From NCBI GenBank assembly GCA_015259235.1, contig JABZGM010000073.1, forward strand, positions 1 through 9,340: DNA of 9,340 nt. The letters run 5' to 3'. This DNA is from Alloprevotella sp. (lineage in GTDB: Bacteria; Bacteroidota; Bacteroidia; Bacteroidales; Bacteroidaceae). Positions 1 through 6,304 of this stretch are shown here, one piece after another. The notes under the pieces are model-generated. The model searched no databases. It was given only the letters and a program-made list of their open reading frames with translations, and had not been told where the DNA came from. The translations under genes and the position numbers were made by a program. Numbering within the stretch: position 1 is the stretch's first letter; every line of letters begins with the position of its first letter.

Positions 1-177
1 GGTAAAGGTAAGGGTGACCCCGTAGGTTTTGTGTTCCCCATCACTCCTGGTCGCATCATCTTTGAAATCGAAGGCGTTCCCTTCGAAGTGGCAAAAGAAG
101 CTCTCCGCCTCGCAGCGCAAAAGCTCCCCGTGACCACTAAGTTCATTGTTAGACACGACTACGACAAAAAAGCTTGA
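1..177 (+). CDS. rplP: 50S ribosomal protein L16 (uL16), C-terminal part
   Basis: L16 is a large-subunit protein that binds 23S rRNA near the peptidyl transferase centre and the A-site tRNA elbow. Only the last 58 residues are present, because the gene begins upstream of the window; frame 1 is open from the first base to the TGA at 175-177. The fragment opens with GKGKGDPVG, the conserved glycine/lysine loop of L16. It continues with TPGRIIFEIEGVP, VAKEALRLAAQKLPVTTKF and a basic end (VRHDYDKKA), all expected for the L16 C-terminus. The family is usually about 140 residues, so roughly 85 residues are missing. rpmC follows after 2 nt, suggesting translational coupling. Identity is firm; only the 5' end is unseen. 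Confidence 0.97.
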   Translation, partial: GKGKGDPVGFVFPITPGRIIFEIEGVPFEVAKEALRLAAQKLPVTTKFIVRHDYDKKA

Positions 178-179
178 TT

Positions 180-365
180 ATGAAGATTGCAGAAATTCGT
201 GAACTGAAAAGCAAGGGCGAACTCGCAGAACGCCTTGCAGCTGAGGTTGCAGCCTATGACACTTTGGTGATCAATCACAGCATCTCTCCCCTGGAAAATC
301 CTGCACAGATCAAGACGCTCCGTCGTACCATCGCGCAGATGAAGACTGTGTTGAACGAAAAGTAA
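180..365 (+). CDS. rpmC: 50S ribosomal protein L29 (uL29)
   Basis: L29 is a small two-helix protein near the exit of the peptide tunnel on the large subunit, next to L23, where it helps form the docking surface for nascent-chain factors. The 61-residue product begins MKIAEIRELK, and its C-terminal helix contains KTLRRTIAQMKTVL, the part matching the L29 family signature. Length is normal (about 60-70). I chose ATG at 180 over a TTG at 174, since homologues start MK and the TTG overlaps the rplP stop. There is no Shine-Dalgarno sequence, and the gene sits 2 nt after rplP. It is followed by an unusually long 139-nt spacer before rpsQ that can fold into a long hairpin, described separately. Confidence 0.96.
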   Translation: MKIAEIRELKSKGELAERLAAEVAAYDTLVINHSISPLENPAQIKTLRRTIAQMKTVLNEK

Positions 366-374
366 ATCGGTGAC

Positions 375-477
375 GAACTAAAGGCTATGCTCATGCTATA
401 CGTTGCTGCTGCTGATTGTTGAATTGCTGAGAAGTAGGCACGACAACGAATAGACCGTGAACATAGCACTGAAGTTC
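375..477 (+). promoter_or_regulatory. Candidate structured RNA: long hairpin between rpmC and rpsQ
   Basis: Hand pairing gives a long imperfect stem in the 139-nt spacer before rpsQ. Paired blocks are: 375-379 with 473-477 (GAACT/AGTTC); 384-389 with 462-467 (GCTATG/CATAGC); 391-395 with 456-460 (one G-U); 396-399 with 450-453; and 401-405 with 444-448 (CGTTG/CAACG). This totals about 25 base pairs, interrupted by a 4 x 5 internal loop, single mismatches (390/461, 400/449) and a 2-nt bulge (454-455). The apical region 406-443 is CTG-rich. No U-run follows, so it does not look like an intrinsic terminator. The 3' foot ends 27 nt before the rpsQ start, leaving the start exposed. It could be a ribosomal-protein leader, an RNA processing site or a repeat element; the sequence does not decide between these. 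Confidence 0.55.
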
Positions 478-504
478 AAACCAACAAACTATACACAATC
501 CAGA

Positions 505-759
505 ATGGAAAGAAATTTAAGAAAAACTCGTCAGGGTGTTGTTGTGAGCAACAAGATGGACAAAACCATCGTCGTTGCCGCAAAGTTCAAAGAGAAGCAC
601 CCTATTTATGGTAAGTTTATCTCCAAGACGAAGAAGTATCACGCTCACGACGAGAAGAACGATTGCAACGTTGGTGATACCGTGCTCATCATGGAAACCC
701 GTCCCTTGAGCAAGACCAAGCGTTGGAGAGTTGTAGAAATCGTAGAAAGAGCTAAGTAA
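505..759 (+). CDS. rpsQ: 30S ribosomal protein S17 (uS17)
   Basis: S17 is a primary 16S rRNA-binding protein of the small subunit with an OB-fold, important for early assembly of the 5' domain. The 84-residue product starts MERNLRKTRQGVVVSNKMDK and has the strand KTIVVAAKFKEKHPIYGKF. It also has the family signature GDTVLIMETRPLSKTKRW at about residues 57-74, and its length fits the family. The frame extends upstream to a GTG at 457, but those extra 16 residues have no place in the family and lie over the folded spacer, so ATG 505 is preferred. No Shine-Dalgarno is present; the leader just before the start is A/C-rich. rplN begins 2 nt after the stop, suggesting coupling. Confidence 0.96.
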   Translation: MERNLRKTRQGVVVSNKMDKTIVVAAKFKEKHPIYGKFISKTKKYHAHDEKNDCNVGDTVLIMETRPLSKTKRWRVVEIVERAK

Positions 760-761
760 TC

Positions 762-1127
762 ATGATCCAGACAGAATCTAGATTGACCGTTTGCGACAAC
801 AGCGGTGCTCGTGAAGCACTCTGCATTCGCGTTCTCGGCGGTACGAAGCGTCGCTACGCTTCTGTAGGTGATGTGATTGTCGTTTCTGTGAAGAGCGTCA
901 TCCCATCCAGCGATATCAAAAAGGGTGCTGTTTCAAAGGCACTGATTGTACGTACGAAGAAAGAAATCCGTCGTCCCGATGGTTCTTACATCCGTTTTGA
1001 TGATAATGCATGCGTTCTCTTGAACAATGCAGGTGAGTTGAGAGGTAGCCGTATCTTCGGCCCTGTGGCTCGTGAACTTCGTGCAGTAAACATGAAGGTG
1101 GTTTCTTTGGCACCTGAAGTACTCTAA
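762..1127 (+). CDS. rplN: 50S ribosomal protein L14 (uL14)
   Basis: L14 is a beta-barrel protein on the subunit interface of the 50S; it contacts 16S rRNA in bridge B8 and is the docking site for silencing factor RsfS. The 121-residue product starts MIQTESRLTVCDNSGAREAL and contains the signature around residues 16-44 (AREALCIRVLGGTKRRYASV). It continues with VRTKKEIRRPDGSYIRFDDN, then RGSRIFGPVARELR and the end SLAPEVL. Length is normal (about 121-123). The ATG lies 2 nt after rpsQ's stop, so the two are probably translationally coupled. No anomalies were seen. Confidence 0.97.
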   Translation: MIQTESRLTVCDNSGAREALCIRVLGGTKRRYASVGDVIVVSVKSVIPSSDIKKGAVSKALIVRTKKEIRRPDGSYIRFDDNACVLLNNAGELRGSRIFGPVARELRAVNMKVVSLAPEVL

Positions 1128-1156
1128 TCCCACACCAATTAAGACTAACATCTCAC

Positions 1157-1474
1157 ATGAGTAAGTTACATATTAAGAAGGGTGACACCGTTTGCGTGCT
1201 TGCAGGTAAGGATAAGAACAAGACCGGTAAGGTGGTTCGCGTCCTTGTTGACAAACAACGCGCTATCGTGGAAGGTCTCAATATGGTTCAAAAGAGCCAG
1301 AAGCCCAGCGCCCAGAATCCTCAGGGTGGTTTCGTGAAAACGGAAGCTCCCATTCACATTTCCAATTTGAATGTGGTTGACCCTAAGACCGGTAAGCCCA
1401 CCCGCATCGGTCGTCAGCGCAACGCTGAAGGTAAGCTCGTCCGCATCGCTAAAAAATCAGGAGAGGAGATTTAG
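1157..1474 (+). CDS. rplX: 50S ribosomal protein L24 (uL24)
   Basis: L24 is an assembly-initiating protein that binds domain I of 23S rRNA near the tunnel exit. The 105-residue product has an N-terminal KOW motif at about residues 6-33 (HIKKGDTVCVLAGKDKNKTG, then KVVRVL). It continues with the conserved IVEGLNMVQKSQKPS and the segment TEAPIHISNLNVVDPKTGKP, which all L24 proteins share in similar form. Length is typical. It ends in TAG, one of only two amber stops among the genes here (the other is map). The last codons (SGEEI) form a purine-rich run that doubles as a Shine-Dalgarno-like sequence for rplE, which starts 2 nt downstream. Confidence 0.97.
   Translation: MSKLHIKKGDTVCVLAGKDKNKTGKVVRVLVDKQRAIVEGLNMVQKSQKPSAQNPQGGFVKTEAPIHISNLNVVDPKTGKPTRIGRQRNAEGKLVRIAKKSGEEI
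1459..1468 (+). promoter_or_regulatory. Shine-Dalgarno-like purine run before rplE
   Basis: Two adjacent AGGAG cores (1459-1463 and 1464-1468) end 8 nt before the rplE ATG at 1477, ideal spacing for a classical ribosome binding site. The bases also encode the last residues of L24 (GEE). Nearly every other start in the window lacks such a sequence. It may be simple coincidence with Gly-Glu-Glu codons. Confidence 0.4.
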
Positions 1475-1476
1475 TA

Positions 1477-2031
1477 ATGAATACCGCACAACTCAAGAAA
1501 GAATATAAGGAGCGCATCGCTCCCGCGTTGATGAAGCAGTTCAACTACTCTTCTTCTATGCAGATTCCAGTCCTCAAGAAGATTGTTATCAACCAAGGTC
1601 TTGGTAGTGCTACTGCTGATAAGAAAATTATCGAAGTGGCTATCAACGAACTTACTGCTATCACCGGTCAAAAGGCCGTTGCTACAGTTTCTAAGAAGGA
1701 CGTTGCAAACTTCAAACTTCGTAAGAAGATGCCTATCGGCGTGATGGTTACTCTCCGTCGTGAGCAAATGTACGAATTCCTCGAAAAGCTCGTTCGTGTG
1801 GCTCTCCCACGTATCCGCGACTTCAAGGGTATCGAAAGCAAGTTCGATGGCCGTGGTAACTACACTCTCGGTATCCAAGAACAAATCATCTTCCCTGAAA
1901 TCAATATCGATTCTATCGATCGTATCTTGGGTATGAACATCACTTTCGTGACTTCTGCTCCCACAGACGAAGAGGGCTACGCTCTCCTCAAGGAATTTGG
2001 TCTTCCTTTCAAGAACGCTAATAACAACTAA
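1477..2031 (+). CDS. rplE: 50S ribosomal protein L5 (uL5)
   Basis: L5 binds 5S rRNA and places it in the central protuberance of the large subunit, also contacting P-site tRNA and S13 across the interface. The 184-residue product contains QIPVLKKIVINQGLG (residues 29-43), ELTAITGQKAVATVSKKDVA (59-78), RKKMPIGVMVTLRREQMYEF (82-101) and ALPRIRDFKG (109-118). The end is FPEINIDSIDRILGMNITFV, followed by EEGYALLKEFGLPF. Length is normal (about 180-185). ATG 1477 follows rplX by 2 nt and has the only clear Shine-Dalgarno-like sequence in the window. In E. coli the S8 repressor site lies at this same junction, but I did not find a convincing copy of that target here. Confidence 0.97.
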   Translation: MNTAQLKKEYKERIAPALMKQFNYSSSMQIPVLKKIVINQGLGSATADKKIIEVAINELTAITGQKAVATVSKKDVANFKLRKKMPIGVMVTLRREQMYEFLEKLVRVALPRIRDFKGIESKFDGRGNYTLGIQEQIIFPEINIDSIDRILGMNITFVTSAPTDEEGYALLKEFGLPFKNANNN

Positions 2032-2039
2032 TCAGCGAT

Positions 2040-2342
2040 ATGGCAAAAGAATCAATGAAAGCACGCGAAGTGAAGCGTGCCAAAATGGTTGCTAAGTATG
2101 CTGCTAAGCGTGCTGCTCTTAAGGAAATCGTTAATCACAGCGATGATCCCCAAGCTGCTTTCGAAGCTGCTCAAAAGCTCCAACGCATTCCTCGCAACGC
2201 TAACCCCATCCGTTTGCACAACCGTTGCAAGATCACGGGACGTCCAAAGGGTTATATCCGCCTCTTCGGTCTTTCTCGTATCCAATTCCGCGAGATGGCT
2301 TCAGCAGGTCTTATCCCTGGCGTTCGCAAAGCATCTTGGTAA
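2040..2342 (+). CDS. rpsN: 30S ribosomal protein S14 (uS14), zinc-free form
   Basis: S14 is a small-subunit head protein that contacts 16S rRNA near S3, S10 and S19. The 100-residue product begins MAKESMKAREVKRAKMVAKY and has the core signature at about residues 58-87 (RLHNRCKITGRPKGYIRLFG, then LSRIQFREMA). It ends AGLIPGVRKASW. It is the long form without the CxxC zinc ribbon: the only cysteine is C63. The middle helical segment (about 31-50, NHSDDPQAAFEAAQKLQ) is that of the long, roughly 100-residue class also found in E. coli and, as I recall, Bacteroides. The ATG lies 8 nt after rplE, without a Shine-Dalgarno. A 73-nt folded spacer follows before rpsH. Confidence 0.97.
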   Translation: MAKESMKAREVKRAKMVAKYAAKRAALKEIVNHSDDPQAAFEAAQKLQRIPRNANPIRLHNRCKITGRPKGYIRLFGLSRIQFREMASAGLIPGVRKASW

Positions 2343-2354
2343 GATGCACTCTCA

Positions 2355-2413
2355 ATTGAGACCAACAAATATTTAACACTGTCGGGAAATTCCCGATAAA
2401 TTAAACTCTCAAT
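2355..2413 (+). promoter_or_regulatory. Candidate structured leader of rpsH
   Basis: Two nested helices occupy the 73-nt gap. The inner one is a compact hairpin: 2380-2387 pairs with 2391-2398 (TCGGGA/TCCCGA core plus a G-U and a U-A), with a 3-nt loop. The outer one pairs 2355-2361 (ATTGAGA) with 2407-2413 (TCTCAAT) and ends 2 nt before the rpsH ATG at 2416, so if formed it would cover the ribosome landing site. The 5' arm is also part of a 10-nt palindrome, CTCAATTGAG (2351-2360), which offers a competing fold, and ACTCTCAAT occurs twice (2348-2356 and 2405-2413). No U-tract follows the hairpin, so a terminator is unlikely. Confidence 0.45.
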
Positions 2414-2415
2414 AA

Positions 2416-2811
2416 ATGACTGATCCTATAGCAGACTTTTTGACCCGTCTTCGCAACGCGATCCAAGCTAAGCATCGCGTAGTTGAAGTACCTGCGTCAA
2501 ACTTGAAGAAGGACATCACTAAGATCCTCTTCGACAAGGGCTATATCCTCAACTACAAGTTTGAGGAAGTAGGGCCTCAAGGCACTATCAAAATCGCTCT
2601 TAAGTACAACCCCGCCACTAAGGTGAGCGCAATTAAGAGCCTGAAGCGTGTTTCTACTCCAGGTATGCGTAAGTATACTGGTTATCGTGACATGCCTCGC
2701 GTAATCAACGGACTTGGTATTGCTATCATCTCCACGTCCAAAGGTGTTATGACAGACAAGGAAGCTGCTGCCCTCAAGATTGGCGGTGAGGTTCTTTGCT
2801 ATGTATACTAA
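2416..2811 (+). CDS. rpsH: 30S ribosomal protein S8 (uS8)
   Basis: S8 is a primary binder of 16S rRNA helix 21 in the central domain. In E. coli it is also the translational repressor of the spc operon. The 131-residue product starts MTDPIADFLTRLRNAIQAKH and contains KSLKRVSTPGMRKYTG (74-89). The S8 signature GIAIISTSKGVMTDKEA lies at 101-117, and the protein ends GGEVLCYVY, as in Bacteroidales homologues. Length is normal (about 130). It is preceded by a 73-nt spacer with nested helices, one ending just before the start codon, which would fit feedback control by S8 itself. That control is inference. Confidence 0.97.
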   Translation: MTDPIADFLTRLRNAIQAKHRVVEVPASNLKKDITKILFDKGYILNYKFEEVGPQGTIKIALKYNPATKVSAIKSLKRVSTPGMRKYTGYRDMPRVINGLGIAIISTSKGVMTDKEAAALKIGGEVLCYVY

Positions 2812-2828
2812 TAAACAGAAGGAACAAA

Positions 2829-3395
2829 ATGTCTAGAATTGGTAAATTGCCGATTAACATTCCTGCAGGTGTAGAAGCTACCCTGAAGGATAATGTAGTG
2901 ACCGTTAAAGGTCCGAAGGGTGAACTCTCTCAGGCTGTTGATCCCTCTATCATTGTCACTATCGCAGATGGTCAAATCACCTTCGCTATCGATGAGAACA
3001 GCGAAGTGGAACAAAAGCAAAAGCAAGCGTTCCATGGCCTCTACCGCGCCCTCGTCAACAACATGGTTGTTGGTGTGACAGAACAGTACAAGGCCGAAAT
3101 GGAACTTGTGGGTGTCGGTTATCGTGTAGAGAACAAGGGGAATCTCATTACTTTCGCTCTTGGTTACACTCACCCCATCTTGATTCAGCTTCCTAAGGAA
3201 ATTTCTGTGGAAACTAAGATGGAGCGTAACAAGAACCCTTATATCTGCCTCACTTCTTGCGACAAGCAGCTTCTTGGCCTCGTATGCGCTAAGATTCGCT
3301 CTTTCCGTAAGCCTGAACCTTACAAGGGTAAGGGTATTCTTTACGTCGGTGAACAAATCCGTCGTAAGTCTGGTAAGTCGGCAGGTGCTAAGTAA
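2829..3395 (+). CDS. rplF: 50S ribosomal protein L6 (uL6)
   Basis: L6 is a two-domain protein of the large subunit at the base of the L7/L12 stalk, near the sarcin-ricin loop where translation GTPases act. The 188-residue product starts MSRIGKLPINIPAGVEATLK and has VTVKGPKGELSQ (25-36), AFHGLYRALVNNMVVGVT (67-84) and ELVGVGYRV (92-100). The C-terminal signature PEPYKGKGI is at 162-170, followed by a basic tail RRKSGKSAGAK. The frame is open to an ATG at 2796 inside rpsH, but that 11-residue extension is not family-like. ATG 2829 is preceded by AGAAGGAAC, a weak purine-rich sequence. It lies 17 nt after rpsH. Confidence 0.97.
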   Translation: MSRIGKLPINIPAGVEATLKDNVVTVKGPKGELSQAVDPSIIVTIADGQITFAIDENSEVEQKQKQAFHGLYRALVNNMVVGVTEQYKAEMELVGVGYRVENKGNLITFALGYTHPILIQLPKEISVETKMERNKNPYICLTSCDKQLLGLVCAKIRSFRKPEPYKGKGILYVGEQIRRKSGKSAGAK

Positions 3396-3417
3396 TCTCT
3401 AATCACGACACAAGATT

Positions 3418-3762
3418 ATGACAAAAGTAAAAGAAGCAAGACGCGTAAAGATTAAGTATCGCGTTCGCAATAAGATTTCTGGCACGGCTGAACGTCCTCG
3501 CATGAGCGTTTTCCGTAGCAACAAGCAAATCTACGTTCAGATCATCAATGATGAAGTAGGCAGCACGCTCGTTGCAGCTTCTTCTCTCGGTCTTGAAGCT
3601 TGCCCCAAGAAGGAACAAGCATTCAAGGTGGGTGAAGCAGTAGCCAAGAAGGCTCTTGAAGCAGGTATCACTACTGTAGTTTTTGATCGTAACGGCTACC
3701 TCTACCACGGTCGCGTGAAGGAAGTTGCTGAAGGCGCTCGTAATGGTGGACTCAAATTCTAA
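3418..3762 (+). CDS. rplR: 50S ribosomal protein L18 (uL18)
   Basis: L18 binds 5S rRNA with L5 and joins it to 23S rRNA in the central protuberance. The 114-residue product has the basic N-terminus (TKVKEARRVKIKYRVRNKIS), then ERPRMSVFRSNKQIYVQIIN. Next come EQAFKVGEAVAKKALEAGI and the conserved end VVFDRNGYLYHGRVKEVAEG, finishing ARNGGLKF. Length is typical (about 115-120). The gene lies 22 nt after rplF and 5 nt before rpsE. There is no Shine-Dalgarno; the upstream sequence is A-rich (CACAAGATT). Confidence 0.97.
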   Translation: MTKVKEARRVKIKYRVRNKISGTAERPRMSVFRSNKQIYVQIINDEVGSTLVAASSLGLEACPKKEQAFKVGEAVAKKALEAGITTVVFDRNGYLYHGRVKEVAEGARNGGLKF

Positions 3763-3767
3763 AGATT

Positions 3768-4274
3768 ATGGCAAACAGAGTAAATGCAAACAATGAAGAA
3801 TTGAAAGATAGACTCGTTGCTATCAATCGTGTAACCAAGGTTACTAAGGGTGGTCGCACTTTCACTTTCGCTGCTATCGTAGTAGTTGGTGATGGTAAGG
3901 GTGTTATCGGTTACGGTCTTGGTAAGGCTGGCGAAGTTACTGCCGCTATTGCTAAGGGCGTTGAAGCTGCCAAGAAGAACCTTGTGAAGGTGCCCATCAT
4001 CAAAGGTACTGTTCCTCACGAACAAGCTGCTCGCTTCGGCGGTGCTGAGGTGCTTATCCTCCCCGCTTCTGAAGGTACTGGAGTAGTAGCCGGTGGTGCT
4101 ATGCGCCCCGTGTTCGAAAGTGTAGGTATCACCAACGTTTTGGCTAAGTCTAAGGGTTCTTCTAACCCCCACAACTTGGTAAAGGCTACCATCCAAGCTC
4201 TTGGTGAAATGCGTGATGCACGCACTGTGGCTCAACATCGTGGTGTTTCATTGGATAAAGTTTTCAGAGGATAA
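3768..4274 (+). CDS. rpsE: 30S ribosomal protein S5 (uS5)
   Basis: S5 sits at the mRNA entry channel and helps mRNA unwinding and decoding accuracy; with S4 it forms the interface altered in ribosomal ambiguity (ram) mutants. The 168-residue product has the N-terminal S5 double-stranded RNA-binding domain, with signature at about 28-57 (GGRTFTFAAIVVVGDGKGVI, then GYGLGKAGEV). The C-terminal domain contains LILPASEGTGVVAGGAMRPV (96-115), VGITNVLAKSKGSSNPHNLV (119-138) and an ATIQAL helix. The short N-terminus (about 12 residues before KDRLVAINRVTKV) matches bacterial S5. It follows rplR by 5 nt and precedes rpmD by 4 nt. Confidence 0.97.
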   Translation: MANRVNANNEELKDRLVAINRVTKVTKGGRTFTFAAIVVVGDGKGVIGYGLGKAGEVTAAIAKGVEAAKKNLVKVPIIKGTVPHEQAARFGGAEVLILPASEGTGVVAGGAMRPVFESVGITNVLAKSKGSSNPHNLVKATIQALGEMRDARTVAQHRGVSLDKVFRG

Positions 4275-4278
4275 TCAC

Positions 4279-4455
4279 ATGGCAAAGATTAAGATTCAGC
4301 AAACTCGCAGCCGTATCGGCGCGCCCGTAGATCAAAAGCGTACTCTCGATGCGCTTGGTCTCACTAAGCTCTACCATGTTGTAGAACTCGAAGACAATGC
4401 TTGCACTCGCGGTATGATTCGCAAGGTTCACCACTTGGTAACAGTAGTAGAATAA
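4279..4455 (+). CDS. rpmD: 50S ribosomal protein L30 (uL30)
   Basis: L30 is a small large-subunit protein binding 23S rRNA domain II near the 5S rRNA region. The 58-residue product contains IKIQQTRSRIGAPVDQKRTL, then DALGLTKLYHVVELEDN and RGMIRKVHHLVTVVE, the full pattern of bacterial short L30. The frame continues upstream to an ATG at 4201 within rpsE, but the family starts at MAKIKI, so ATG 4279 is used. It begins 4 nt after the rpsE stop, with a weak purine run (AGAGGATAA) at the end of rpsE. L30 is absent from some bacterial groups, so its presence here is informative for the lineage. Confidence 0.96.
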   Translation: MAKIKIQQTRSRIGAPVDQKRTLDALGLTKLYHVVELEDNACTRGMIRKVHHLVTVVE

Positions 4456-4474
4456 TCCAAAACGTAACGACATT

Positions 4475-4921
4475 ATGAAATTACATACTCTCAAACCTGC
4501 CAACGGTTCTACCCAAACGCGCAAGCGTATCGGTCGTGGTCCTGGTTCTGGACTCGGTGGTACTTCTACCCGCGGTCATAAGGGTGCCAAGTCTCGTTCT
4601 GGTTACAGCAAGAAGATTGGTTTCGAAGGTGGTCAGATGCCTCTCCAACGCCGTCTTCCTAAGTTTGGTTTCAAGAACATCAACCGTGTCGAGTATAAGC
4701 CCATCAATCTCAACACCCTCCAAACTCTTGCCGAGGCTAAGAACCTCGAGAAGATCGGTGTTGCAGAGCTTATCGAAGCAGGTTTCATCAACGGTAAGTC
4801 ACTCGTTAAGGTGCTTGCTAATGGTGAATTGAAGGTTAAGCTCACCGTAGAAGCTCACGCTTTCTCCAAGGCTGCTGTAGCTGCTATCGAAGCAGCAGGC
4901 GGTACGGCTGCTCAACTCTAA
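4475..4921 (+). CDS. rplO: 50S ribosomal protein L15 (uL15)
   Basis: L15 is a late-assembly 23S rRNA binder with a long basic, glycine-rich N-terminal extension that penetrates the subunit. The 148-residue product starts MKLHTLKPANGSTQTRKRIG and continues GRGPGSGLGGTSTRGHKGAK, then FEGGQMPLQRRLPKFGFKN (about 50-68). The globular C-terminal part has LVKVLANGELKVKLTVEAHA and FSKAAVAAIEAAGG. Length matches the family (about 145-150). As in many bacteria it directly precedes secY (22 nt). No Shine-Dalgarno was seen. Confidence 0.97.
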   Translation: MKLHTLKPANGSTQTRKRIGRGPGSGLGGTSTRGHKGAKSRSGYSKKIGFEGGQMPLQRRLPKFGFKNINRVEYKPINLNTLQTLAEAKNLEKIGVAELIEAGFINGKSLVKVLANGELKVKLTVEAHAFSKAAVAAIEAAGGTAAQL

Positions 4922-4943
4922 ATAACGAAATTCTAAGAGTCGA

Positions 4944-6284
4944 ATGAAAAAAATAATCGAAACACTCAAGAACATCTGGCGTATTGAGGACTTGCGCGTG
5001 CGCATTCTCATCACCATCCTGTTCGTAGCCATCTATCGTTTTGGTTCGACTGTGGTTCTCCCCGGTATCGATTCAAACGCGCTGGCTAATCTGCACAAGC
5101 AGACGGAGGGCGGCCTTATGTCGCTTCTTGACATGTTCTCTGGTGGTGCATTCTCTCAAGCTTCAATCTTTGCTTTGGGTATTATGCCCTACATCACAGC
5201 TTCGATTGTTATTCAGCTCTTGGCAGTTGCAGTTCCCTATTTCCAAAAGATGCAACGCGAAGGTGAAAGCGGAACGCGCAAGATCAATCAGTACACACGC
5301 TTTTTGACCCTTGCCATCCTCACCTTCCAAGCTCCAACTTATCTCATCAACCTCAAGGCGCAGACGCAAGGTAGCGGTGCGTTCTTGATGGGCGATGGGT
5401 TGGGATTCATGGTCATGTCGACCATTATCCTCGCAGCAGGCTCTATGTTTGTATTGTGGCTTGGAGAACGCATCACTGACAAAGGCATCGGCAATGGTGT
5501 CTCCGTGATCATCATGATTGGTATCATTGCTCGTCTTCCAGTGGCTTTTGTTGAGGAATTCACCTCAGCTCTCTCCGGAGCAGAAGGTGGTGGTCTCATC
5601 AAGTTCCTCGCTGAGATTATTGCTCTTGTCTTTGTGATGGCTTTCGCCATTCTTTTGGTAAAAGCGGTACGTAAAGTTCCAGTACAGTACGCTAAACGCA
5701 TTGAAGGTCGCAAGAATCAGTTTGGTGGTGCGCGTCAGTACATTCCTTTGAAGCTCTTTGCGGCTAACGTGATGCCGATCATCTTTGCTCAGGCCATCAT
5801 GTTCATCCCAATGATGCTCGTACAGTCGCTGAACGTGCAAAGCCCCATTTTGCAACAATTCCTTCATAACAATAGCGTTCTTTACAACGTAGTGTTCGTA
5901 TTGCTCATTGTAGCATTCACCTACTTCTATACGGCGATCACAATGAATCCCGTACAGATGGCAGAAGATATGAAGCGTAACAACGGTTTCATTCCAGGTA
6001 TCAAGCCTGGTAAAGATACTGCTGATTACATTGACAACGTGATGTCACACCTCACATTGCCAGGTTCACTCTTCATCGCTGCAATTGCTATTCTCCCTGT
6101 CTTCGCTCAAATGAAGCCATTCGGAGTGCACCAGGCATTTGCACACTTCTTCGGAGGTACGTCGTTGCTCATTCTTGTCGGTGTTGTGTTGGATACCATC
6201 CAGCAAATCGACAGCCACATGTCAGTGCGCAACTACGACAGAATGCTCAATGCAGGACACACTCGCAACCGTTCAAACGTATAA
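4944..6284 (+). CDS. secY: Protein translocase subunit SecY
   Basis: SecY is the pore of the SecYEG channel that moves unfolded proteins across the inner membrane with SecA and inserts membrane proteins. The 446-residue product has the usual hydrophobic segments: about 20-40, 76-100, 117-137, 153-174, 184-205, 221-241, 272-295, 312-333, 368-389 and 400-418, consistent with ten helices. Signature 1 is at about 79-93 (GIMPYITASIVIQLL). Signature 2 is at 173-191 (LGERITDKGIGNGVSVIIM). The cytosolic loops include KKVQ-like RKVPVQYAKR (243-252), NNGFIPGIKPG (346-356) and FGGTSLLILVGVVLDT (403-418). Starting MKKIIETLKNIW fits the family. It is embedded in the ribosomal cluster, as in most bacteria, and codon bias is somewhat weaker than in its neighbours. 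Confidence 0.98.
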   Translation: MKKIIETLKNIWRIEDLRVRILITILFVAIYRFGSTVVLPGIDSNALANLHKQTEGGLMSLLDMFSGGAFSQASIFALGIMPYITASIVIQLLAVAVPYFQKMQREGESGTRKINQYTRFLTLAILTFQAPTYLINLKAQTQGSGAFLMGDGLGFMVMSTIILAAGSMFVLWLGERITDKGIGNGVSVIIMIGIIARLPVAFVEEFTSALSGAEGGGLIKFLAEIIALVFVMAFAILLVKAVRKVPVQYAKRIEGRKNQFGGARQYIPLKLFAANVMPIIFAQAIMFIPMMLVQSLNVQSPILQQFLHNNSVLYNVVFVLLIVAFTYFYTAITMNPVQMAEDMKRNNGFIPGIKPGKDTADYIDNVMSHLTLPGSLFIAAIAILPVFAQMKPFGVHQAFAHFFGGTSLLILVGVVLDTIQQIDSHMSVRNYDRMLNAGHTRNRSNV

Positions 6285-6304
6285 GGCACATAGAATCTCG
6301 TCAG

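Noticed and set aside
401..415. CTG trinucleotide repeat in the apical loop of the rpsQ leader
   Set aside because: There are only three tandem GCT/CTG units, too few to treat as a microsatellite with a role.
457..504. GTG start extending S17 by 16 residues
   Set aside because: S17 homologues begin at MERNLRK or equivalent, and the extension runs over the 3' part of the folded spacer.
2356..2380. Bacteroidota-type promoter (-33 TTG, -7 TAnnTTTG) before rpsH
   Set aside because: A TTG is present, but no TAnnTTTG box lies at the right spacing. I found no convincing match in the other two long gaps either, though degenerate promoters cannot be excluded.
2380..2400. GC-rich hairpin before rpsH as a terminator
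   Set aside because: It is followed by TAAATTAAAC rather than a T-tract, and essential genes continue downstream without an obvious new promoter.
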